Shown: positions 17,898 through 23,997 of the stretch, one piece after another | Numbering within the stretch: position 1 is the stretch's first letter | How the letters are laid out: the number at the start of each line of letters is the position of its first letter | Origin: G963675935 sp963803125 | Lineage (GTDB): Bacteria > Planctomycetota > Planctomycetia > Pirellulales > Thermoguttaceae | Direction of reading: 5' to 3' | Length of the DNA: 64,000 bases | NCBI GenBank assembly: GCA_963803125.1 | Contig: CAWDLR010000003.1 | Location: forward strand, 3,162,001-3,226,000 | Translations under genes and position numbers: made by a program | The notes under the pieces: model-generated | What the model was told of the DNA's origin: nothing | Seen by the model: only the letters and a program-made list of their open reading frames with translations | Databases searched by the model: none

Positions 17898-20031
17898 ATG
17901 TCCTCATCGGCCGCCTCTGAAATCGCCCGGCTTCGCGACGAAATCCGCTACCACGACCGCAAGTACCACATCGAGGCGGCCCCGGAAATCTCCGACACCC
18001 AATACGACCGCCTCGTCGAGCGCCTCAAGAAGCTCGAAGCGGAACATCCGGAGTTGGTCACGCCCGACAGCCCCACTCAGCGCGTCGGCGAGCAGCCGGT
18101 CGAGGGCCTCACGCCCGTCGAGCATCGCGTGCCGATGCTCTCGATCGACAACACCTACAGCCTCGACGAACTGAAGAAATACGGCGAGCGGGTGACGAAA
18201 CTGCTGCCCGGCGAAACCGTCGAGTGGGTCGTCGAACTGAAGGTCGATGGCGTGGCGGCGTCGCTGATCTATGAGGACGGGCTGTTGGTCCGCGGCGTCA
18301 CCCGCGGCAACGGCCGCATCGGCGACGACATCACCCACAACATCCGCACCATCAAAGATATTCCGCTCCGCTTAACTCCCCTCTCCCGCCGGGAGAGGGC
18401 TGAGCAACGAGACTCTCTCCCACCGGGAGAGGGCCAGGGTGAGGGCCGGCGGCGACAGTCCCCTCTCCCATGAGGAGAACGGAGACGAGGTTCCCCCGCT
18501 TCTGGAAGTCCGCGGCGAAATCTACATGACCAACTCCGACCTCGTGCGGTTCAATGAGAAACAGGAGGCCAGCATCGAACGCGGCGGCAAGGGCGAGATC
18601 CTCAAGAACACCCGCAACGCCGTGGCCGGCAGCATCCGCCAACTCGACCCGCGCGTCTGCGCCGGCCGCCGCCTGCGGTTCTTCTGCCACAGCGCCGGCG
18701 ACACCCGCGGCCTAAAGGCCAAGACGCACATGGAGTTCCTCGACGAGCTCCGCGGCTATGGCTTGGCCGCCACGCCCTACGTCGAGTGTTTCCCCTCGTT
18801 CGCCGCGGCCGTCGAGCATTGCGAGCAGTTGATCGAGCGGCTGCACGAGCTCGATTTCGAGATCGACGGCCTGGTGCTGAAGGTGAACAGTTTCGACCAG
18901 CGCGAGCGGCTCGGCAGCACCTCGAAATCGCCCCGCTGGGTCATCGCTTACAAGTTCGAGAAGTACGAAGCCACGACGCGGCTCAACGCGATTCGCGTGC
19001 AGGTGGGCAAGACCGGCGCGATCACGCCCGTGGCCGATCTAGAGCCGGTCGAGTTGGCCGGTTCGACGATTAGCCGCGCCAGCCTGCACAACGCCGACGA
19101 GATCGCCCGCAAGGACGTTCGCCCCGGCGACACGGTAGTCGTCGAGAAGGCCGGCAAGGTGATCCCGCACATCGTCCGCGTGGAAAAGCACCTGCGGATC
19201 AAGGAATCGGCCGACTTTCCGCCGTTTGTGTTTCCCACAAAGTGTCCGGAATGCGGCACGAAGTTGGCCAAGGACGAAGGCGGCGTCTACATCCGCTGCC
19301 CCAACCTCGATTGCCCCGCCCAGGTGAAGGAGCGTCTCCGCTACTTCGCCAGCCGCAACGCCATGGACATCGAAGGGCTGGGCGACAAGCTGGTCGATCA
19401 ACTGGTCAACTCCGGCACGGTCCGCAACTACAGCGATCTCTACCGGCTGGAAGATCGGCAAGACCGGCTCTTGAATCTCGCGCGGATGGGCCGCAAATCC
19501 GCCGACAACCTGCTGCAGAACATCGAAGCCAGCAAGAGCCGCGGGCTGGCCCGGCTGCTGAACGCGCTGTCAATCCGCCACGTCGGCTCGCGGGTGGCCG
19601 CGGTCCTGGCCGAGCAATTCGGCTCGATCGACGCCCTGATCGAGGCCAGCGTCGAGCAGCTCAGCGAAACCAACGAGATCGGCCCGATCATCGCCCAGAG
19701 CGTGTTTGACTTCTTGCACAGCAAGTTCGGCGCCGCGACGATCGCCGACCTGAAAAGCGTCGGCGTAGCGATAAAATCCACCGCCCCACGCGGCGGCTCC
19801 CGGGCGTTGGAGGGCAAAACGCTCGTCGTCACCGGCACGCTGCAAAAGTACAGCCGCGACCAGATCGAAGAGCTAATCACCCGCCACGGCGGCCACGCCG
19901 CCTCCAGCCTCTCCAAAAACACCGACTATCTCATCGCCGGCGAAAAAGCCGGCAGCAAGTTGGCGAAGGCCCAGGAACTTGGCGTGCCGGTGATTACGGA
20001 AGAGGACTTTGAGCGACTGCTGCAATCGTAG
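17898..20031 (+). pseudogene. ligA: NAD-dependent DNA ligase, frame broken by an inserted repeat
   Basis: LigA seals nicks during replication and repair. From the ATG at 17898 (GGGGGA upstream) the frame encodes the Ia domain and the adenylation site ELKVDGVAAS (Lys near residue 115) up to IPLRL. A 106-bp repeat (18375-18480) then shifts the frame, and translation would stop at 18471. The rest continues in the next frame from GDEVPPLLEVRGEIYM through the OB fold, the zinc finger (CPECG, CPNLDC), HhH motifs and a BRCT domain (GKTLVVTGTLQKYS) to 20031. A GTG at 18439 could start the second piece, giving a split ligase. Since LigA is normally essential, either the two parts work together, another ligase exists, or the sequence has an error in the insert. 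Confidence 0.9.
18375..18480. repeat. Palindromic repeat inserted in ligA
   Basis: The 106 bp between CGCTTA and GGAGACGAGG contain three CCTCTCCC/GGGAGAGGG-type stems and GGGTGAGGGC, the same family as in murD and at 43094. The length is 3 x 35 + 1, so it alone accounts for the frame change between the two ligA parts. Confidence 0.85.
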
Positions 20032-20033
20032 GG

Positions 20034-20061
20034 TGCGTGCTTGCACGCAATGTGATATAAT
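20034..20061 (+). promoter_or_regulatory. Palindromic operator and -10 box of the toxin-antitoxin pair
   Basis: The perfect palindrome TGCGTGC-TT-GCACGCA (20034-20049) lies 6 bp before TATAAT (20056-20061), about 40 bp upstream of the antitoxin start. No convincing -35 box is present at 17 bp. Antitoxins usually repress their own operon through such a site, and the position fits. Confidence 0.55.
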
Positions 20062-20100
20062 AGCTGGTCAAAGGCGGCACAAACCGGTGGAGGGCTGTTA

Positions 20101-20306
20101 TGACTGCGAGAGAAATGCTCGAGCAGGTTCTTGTGGAACTTCCCGAAGACCGTGTCCGCGAGGTGCTTGATTTCGCGAGGTTCGTTAGTGCGCGGGAAGA
20201 GCGCGAAGCATGGCGGGAGTTCGGCCGGGCGCAATTGGCGCGAGCCTACGGAGAGAATGAGCCGGACTACACCGAAGCTGACCTCAAGCCCGAGTTAAAC
20301 CGATGA
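20101..20306 (+). CDS. Antitoxin of a PemK/MazF-type module (DUF2281-like)
   Basis: The protein has 68 residues, with GGAGGG placed 5 nt before the ATG. The N-terminal text TAREMLEQVLVELPEDRVRE and VLDFARFVSAREE is typical of DUF2281-like small antitoxins that precede PemK or PIN toxins. The acidic C-terminal tail (GENEPDYTEADLKPEL) probably wraps the toxin. Its stop overlaps the toxin start by 4 nt (ATGA), so the two are coupled. Confidence 0.75.
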
Positions 20307-20644
20307 CGCTCGCCAACGTCGTGCTAATCCGCTTGCCGCAGGCATCCGGCGGACCGCCGAAGTTGCGCCCGGCGTTGGTGCTGGCTGAGTTGCCGGGGCC
20401 GTTTCAGAGCCGCTTGATGTGCGGCATCAGTACGCGGCTCCGGGATATTCAGCGCGATTGGGACGAATTGATTGGCCCGGGCGATGCCGACTACGCCGCG
20501 TCGGGACTGCACGAGCGATCGGCGATACGCCTCAGCTATCTTTATGCGGCCGACGAGCACGAGATTTCCGGCGTCATCGGCCGGATCGAGGCGGAACGTC
20601 TGCGAAGGTTACGTGGACGTTCGGCCCGCGCGCTGGCTGAGTGA
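20303..20644 (+). CDS. PemK/MazF-like toxin (putative endoribonuclease)
   Basis: The protein has 113 residues. The N-terminus has the family pattern VVLIRLPQASGGPPKLRPALVL (shown by its two parts VVLIRLP and KLRPALVL), where the Arg-Pro-Ala strand forms the barrel core and active site. The C-terminal segment ISGVIGRIEAERLRRLRG matches the family's last helix. MazF-fold toxins cut mRNA at short motifs to arrest growth. It overlaps the upstream antitoxin, and its stop is immediately followed by the duplicated ligA end. Confidence 0.78.
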   Translation: MTLANVVLIRLPQASGGPPKLRPALVLAELPGPFQSRLMCGISTRLRDIQRDWDELIGPGDADYAASGLHERSAIRLSYLYAADEHEISGVIGRIEAERLRRLRGRSARALAE

Positions 20645-20647
20645 CCG

Positions 20648-20794
20648 CCCGCCACGGCGGCCACGCCGCCTCCAGCGTCTCCAAAAACACCGACTATCTC
20701 ATCGCTGGCGAAAAAGTGGGCAGCAAACTCGATAAGGCGCGTTCGCTCGGGGTGCCGGTGATTGCGGAGGAGGAGTTCGAACAAATCCTTCGGC
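20648..20794 (+). pseudogene. Duplicated 3' end of ligA (BRCT fragment)
   Basis: This region aligns with 19880-20026 at a constant offset of 768 bp with moderate divergence. It encodes ARHGGHAASSVSKNTDYLIA and GVPVIAEEEFEQIL, the end of a BRCT domain. It has no start of its own next to homologous sequence, and its frame runs on to 20979 without a recognisable continuation. With the true ligA end it brackets the toxin-antitoxin pair as a direct repeat. Confidence 0.85.
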
Positions 20795-20805
20795 CGTCGG
20801 TGACC

Positions 20806-20862
20806 GTTCACGGGGACTGTCCCGATTTTCGCGGCGCAGTCCGCGAAAATGGGACTGTCCCC
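20806..20862. repeat. Inverted repeat, GGGGACTGTCCC family
   Basis: The segments CGGGGACTGTCCCGATTTTC and GAAAATGGGACTGTCCCC pair around CGCGGCGCAGTCCGC. It resembles the GGGGACAGGCACC element found inside bioB (23357-23455). It lies between the BRCT fragment and the end of a minus-strand gene and may act as a terminator. Confidence 0.7.
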
Positions 20863-20884
20863 TTCGCGGCGCGCAGATTCAGTC

Positions 20885-21400
20885 TCACGACCCCGCCTTC
20901 TCCACTTCGGCAATCCTGTCAACCAGGTCAAACAGAGCCGTTTCCATCTTCGCAACCGCTTCCGGCTTGCCATGTTTGAATTCGCGGAATGGCTCGTAGA
21001 AGCGGAATCGACGCGCAAGCCGGAACGGACGAAATACTACCGCCATCGGATTGAACTCGCGCGAGCCGCCGAAATAACGAAACGTCATCACGGCCAGCGT
21101 GCGTTTCCATTGGCTGCGCTGCGACCAATTGAGGATCACTGCTCGCTCACCGAGACGCGGGAGAATATGCTCTTTGATGTAATCGTGCCAGATCGGACTG
21201 TCGGAATAGACGAAAAGCACATAGCGACCGTGAGCACACCAACAGCGCCAGGCGACAACATTAAGAAAGCCGCCCTGCAGTAGGCAAAACGCCAGGTACA
21301 ACGCAATCGCGACCGCTATGAGCGGCAGGAGAATAACGAACAGCAGCAAAGCGAGGGCGTCCGGAAGGCCTCGCCGCTTCTTTTTGCGTTGGACGGCCAT
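20885..21400 (-). CDS. Hypothetical single-span membrane protein
   Basis: About 171 residues from the ATG at 21400. A basic N-terminus (MAVQRKKKRRG) is followed by one strong transmembrane stretch (ALALLLFVILLPLIAVAIAL). The soluble part (YVLFVYSDSPIWHDYIKEHI, AVMTFRYFGGSREF) is well ordered but matches no family I know. It has few low-complexity stretches and looks like a real protein. The start follows the stop of the DUF2442 remnant by 4 bp, so these minus-strand genes form one unit. Confidence 0.55.
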   Translation of the reverse strand: MAVQRKKKRRGLPDALALLLFVILLPLIAVAIALYLAFCLLQGGFLNVVAWRCWCAHGRYVLFVYSDSPIWHDYIKEHILPRLGERAVILNWSQRSQWKRTLAVMTFRYFGGSREFNPMAVVFRPFRLARRFRFYEPFREFKHGKPEAVAKMETALFDLVDRIAEVEKAGS

Positions 21401-21404
21401 TGGT

Positions 21405-21633
21405 TCAGCCAACCAGCCCACCGATGGAAATATCCTCATCCAACAGCGGCCAGTGGATGCCGTAACCGCCGGGCGATAGTTCCGCGCGACGACGTTGTTC
21501 GGTAGTAGCGGCCGCTGAGCATCGGCGAGCACCGCTCCCAGGAAATCCGCACTTCACGATCGGCGAGCCGGATGATGAGCTCGCTGTCTGTGGTGTCGAT
21601 GCCAATGGCGGTAATGACTCTGCTCATCCGCAC
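21405..21633 (-). pseudogene. DUF2442 protein, frameshifted
   Basis: The first frame gives MSRVITAIGIDTTDSELIIR and ADREVRISWERCSPMLS. The family's end (TTEQRRRAELSPGGYGIHWP and LDEDISIGGLVG) is in a second frame. The switch falls near 21505-21520. The joined product would be about 75 residues, normal for DUF2442, a family common in toxin-antitoxin-like clusters in cyanobacteria and planctomycetes. Neighbouring DUF2283 supports this. One indel separates it from an intact gene. Confidence 0.65.
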
Positions 21634-21648
21634 ACCTCGCTGGTGGCG

Positions 21649-21849
21649 TCACACCGTCTGAAATTGCAGATTCGACAATTCCGCTCCCGTTGTTCGGCCG
21701 GAGATTCCGAGGAACTCCACGCCCATGACCTGCTCTTTCTCGTTGTAATCGAGAATGACGCCCGGACGGACTTCTTCTGATTCGACGATCTTGGTTTCGT
21801 CGAGACGGAAGTGGAGGGCGTCGTTTTCTTTGTCAACTTTGATTCTCAT
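21649..21849 (-). CDS. DUF2283 family protein
   Basis: The protein has 66 residues, preceded by GAGGAG. The text MRIKVDKENDALHFRLDETK and VRPGVILDYNEKEQVMGVEF is the DUF2283 signature: D.E.DALYIRL, then PGVILDYD..G.IVGIEILN. The family is of unknown function but often sits beside DUF4258 or other antitoxin-like genes. Here it precedes the broken DUF2442 gene by 15 bp, likely one transcript. Confidence 0.82.
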   Translation of the reverse strand: MRIKVDKENDALHFRLDETKIVESEEVRPGVILDYNEKEQVMGVEFLGISGRTTGAELSNLQFQTV

Positions 21850-22048
21850 GTCTGCTCCTCAGCCGGCGATCGGAGAAAACGCCGGCCTTGGCCCGGATGC
21901 TCGGCAGCGAGAGAACCGTCTCCGCCCCGCGTGTGGGTTCGCTCCCCCGCTGCCAGCCCATAATGTAACGAGTGGGCAGCATCTCCGTCAAGGACCTTGC
22001 CGTCTTCGTCGCCCTCCTGGAAAAAGGCCGGGGCGATGCCATAATTAG

Positions 22049-22288
22049 TGTTGTACGGGTTTTGAAATCCTCGGTGCAATTTCAGACATTGAGGTCATCG
22101 CACGGGGCGTTGGCGTCCGCGACCGTGCTCGCCTCCGCAGAGCCTACGGGCATGGCGCTTGGCGGAAACTAAAGGGGATTGCCAAGGTGCGGGTCATGAG
22201 TGGGCGAGTGCGATTGGCCGAGCTGCATTGGTATGAGGCACACGGGATTGGCCGCAAAGAAATCAAACGCAAGCGTTACGTGGATTGA
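22049..22288 (+). CDS. Small conserved protein of unknown function, start codon not evident
   Basis: The frame reads FEILGAISDIEVIARGVGVR, RRAYGHGAWRKLKGIAKVRV and AELHWYEAHGIGRKEIKRKR up to the TGA at 22286. The W.KLKG.A.V and AELHWYEAHGIG blocks match a family of small proteins I recall from cyanobacteria, planctomycetes and Chloroflexi. A TAG at 22046 closes the frame on the left and no ATG, GTG or TTG lies before the conserved region. The next ATG (22196) would remove half of it. So the 5' end is damaged or uses a rare start. The gene is 4 bp from the next small gene. Confidence 0.5.
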   Translation, partial: CCTGFEILGAISDIEVIARGVGVRDRARLRRAYGHGAWRKLKGIAKVRVMSGRVRLAELHWYEAHGIGRKEIKRKRYVD

Positions 22289-22292
22289 GACC

Positions 22293-22526
22293 ATGAAAAG
22301 CAAACGTGCCCACCCACAATTTGTTGTCTGCATTAAGAACGCCGATTATCCCGCGTCGCTGGAACTACACAAGATATACCGCGTCTTGCCTGATGAGGAC
22401 GCGGCCGCCGATGGCGATATTCGGGTGGTCGATGAGAGCGGCGAGGATTATTTGTATCCGGCCGCATGGTTTGCACCGATCAAGGTATCCGGCGAAGTCG
22501 AAAAGTCGTTGCTCTGCACGAAATAG
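22293..22526 (+). CDS. Small conserved protein of unknown function
   Basis: The protein has 77 residues from the ATG at 22293. It has the pattern FVVCIKNADYPASLELHKIY, then RVLPDEDAAADGDIRVVDES and GEDYLYPAAWFAPI, found in many small proteins of cyanobacteria and planctomycetes. It looks like a small SH3-like barrel, though that is only a guess from the strand pattern. It follows the preceding small conserved gene with a 4-bp gap, so the two are probably co-expressed. Confidence 0.72.
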   Translation: MKSKRAHPQFVVCIKNADYPASLELHKIYRVLPDEDAAADGDIRVVDESGEDYLYPAAWFAPIKVSGEVEKSLLCTK

Positions 22527-22543
22527 CCGGAGGTCCGCGGGTC

Positions 22544-23698
22544 ATGCTCCAGGATGACGGGGCGGCTCGCTACACTCTCATGCCCGAACCCCCAAAACCC
22601 CCACCTTGCGATTCCGCCTCCCATTGGTCCGAGCTGGCGGCCCGCGTGCTTGACGATCATCGCCTGACGGCCGACGAGGGGCTGGCGATTCTCCGCAGCG
22701 GCGACGAGGAGTTGCTGGAACTGCTGGCGGCGGCGTATCGGGTGCGGCGACGGTGGTGGGGCGACGGCGTAAAATTGAACTTCCTGATCAACGCCAAGAG
22801 CGGGCATTGCAGCGAAGATTGCGGCTACTGCGCCCAGTCGCGAGTGTCGAAGGCCGAAATCCCCCGCTACCGCCTCGTCACCGCCGATGAAATTCGTGAA
22901 GGCGCGAGACTCGCCGCCGAACAACAGGCCGGGACTTATTGCGCGGTCATCTCCGGCCGATCACCGAGCGATGCGGAACTCGACACGCTCACGCAGGTCA
23001 TCCCCGAGGTGAAGGCCGCCTACGGGTTGAAGATCTGCTTCTCCGTCGGACTGTTAAGCCTCGAGCAGGCCCGGCGGCTGAAGCAGGCGGGAGTCGATCG
23101 CATCAATCACAACCTGAACACCAGCGAGCGGTTCTATCCGCGGATTTGCACGACGCACTGCTATCAAGATCGCCTGGCCACGCTGGAAAACGTGCGGGCG
23201 GCGGGATTGGAAATCTGCTCGGGCGGAATCGTGGGCATGGGCGAAGAGGACGCCGACGTCGTCGATTTGGCGCTGCGGCTCGGGCGGTTGCAGGCCGAGG
23301 CGGTGCCGGTCAATTTCCTGCTGCCGATTCCCGGCATCCGCCTGCAAGCAGTGGCCCTTCCGGGAAAAGGGGACAGGCACCTTTTGCCGGAACGGCCCTC
23401 GACCAGCCTTCGGCTGGTGCCCGGCTTCGCACAAAAGGAGCCTGTCCCCTTTTCGCAACCGGTCTCGCGGCTCAATCCCCGCTACTGTTTGAAGGTCCTA
23501 GCCCTGTTCCGCCTGGCCAATCCGCGCGGCGAGCTGCGGATTGCCGCCGGCCGCGAGCTGCATCTCGGGCCGTTGCAGCCGCTGGGGCTTTATGCCGCCA
23601 ACTCGATTTTCGTCGGCGGTTACCTTACCTGCGGGGGGCAGCCGCCGGAAGACGATCGCCGCATGATCGAGGCTTTGGGCTTCACGATCGGCCGTTGA
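22544..23698 (+). CDS. bioB: Biotin synthase with an in-frame repeat insert
   Basis: BioB is a radical-SAM enzyme that inserts sulfur into dethiobiotin in the last step of biotin synthesis. The [4Fe-4S] motif CSEDCGYC lies near residue 86. Other family blocks are KLNFLINAKSGHCS, GVDRINHNLNTSERFYP and NSIFVGGYLTC. After FLLPIPG the protein carries about 35 extra residues (LPGKGDRHLLPERPSTS..) before SRLNPRYCLKVLALFR, encoded by an inverted repeat. The start at 22544 has GGAGG 10 nt upstream. The ATG at 22580 is also possible. No other biotin genes are nearby. Confidence 0.93.
   Translation: MLQDDGAARYTLMPEPPKPPPCDSASHWSELAARVLDDHRLTADEGLAILRSGDEELLELLAAAYRVRRRWWGDGVKLNFLINAKSGHCSEDCGYCAQSRVSKAEIPRYRLVTADEIREGARLAAEQQAGTYCAVISGRSPSDAELDTLTQVIPEVKAAYGLKICFSVGLLSLEQARRLKQAGVDRINHNLNTSERFYPRICTTHCYQDRLATLENVRAAGLEICSGGIVGMGEEDADVVDLALRLGRLQAEAVPVNFLLPIPGIRLQAVALPGKGDRHLLPERPSTSLRLVPGFAQKEPVPFSQPVSRLNPRYCLKVLALFRLANPRGELRIAAGRELHLGPLQPLGLYAANSIFVGGYLTCGGQPPEDDRRMIEALGFTIGR
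23357..23455. repeat. Inverted-repeat element inserted in frame in bioB
   Basis: The arms GGGAAAAGGGGACAGGCACC.. and ..GGAGCCTGTCCCCTTTTC enclose a second small hairpin (CCAGCCTTCGGCTGG). The element lies exactly where other BioB proteins pass directly from the PIPG loop to LNPRYCLK, so it is an insertion. Confidence 0.85.
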
Positions 23699-23758
23699 CC
23701 CGCGGCGGGGGTTTTGAGATAATGATGAGTCTCGACAACCGACCCAAAGGAGGCTTAT

Positions 23759-23944
23759 GTGAGTTGCAGTGAACGCAAGCGGGAGCTTCGCCGTCGTCGT
23801 CATCGCAAGAAGAAGATCTCGATTCTGGTGCGAAAGTTGGGAAAGGCCACGGTTTCCGAAAAAACGGTCATCGCCGACAAGCTTCGCGCCCTATCCCCCG
23901 GCGGCGAAACGATCGTCGCCCGGCTGGATCTCGATAAGCGGTAG
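23759..23944 (+). CDS. DUF6800 family small basic protein
   Basis: The protein has 61 residues, read from a GTG at 23759 with AAAGGAGG 5 nt upstream. An overlapping ATG at 23757 is followed at once by a stop. The text SERKRELRRRRHRKKKISIL, a Lys/Arg-rich N-terminus followed by a short helix and a SPGGET turn, matches DUF6800, small proteins found mostly in planctomycetes. The charge suggests nucleic-acid or ribosome binding. Function unknown. Confidence 0.75.
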   Translation: MSCSERKRELRRRRHRKKKISILVRKLGKATVSEKTVIADKLRALSPGGETIVARLDLDKR

Positions 23945-23997
23945 CGCCGGCCGACGGATCGGTGATTTCACCACACCGGGAGGCTGTTCGGTGAAGT

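Noticed and set aside
18471..18500. ligA as two separate designed genes
   Set aside because: The junction falls inside a repeat element whose length explains the frame change, so insertion into one gene is the simpler reading. The split-gene idea is kept only as a functional possibility.
21833..22079. Small minus-strand frames upstream of DUF2283 (GWQRGSEPTRGAETVLSL)
   Set aside because: No family recognised, and two overlapping phases look equally plausible. Not enough to call a gene.
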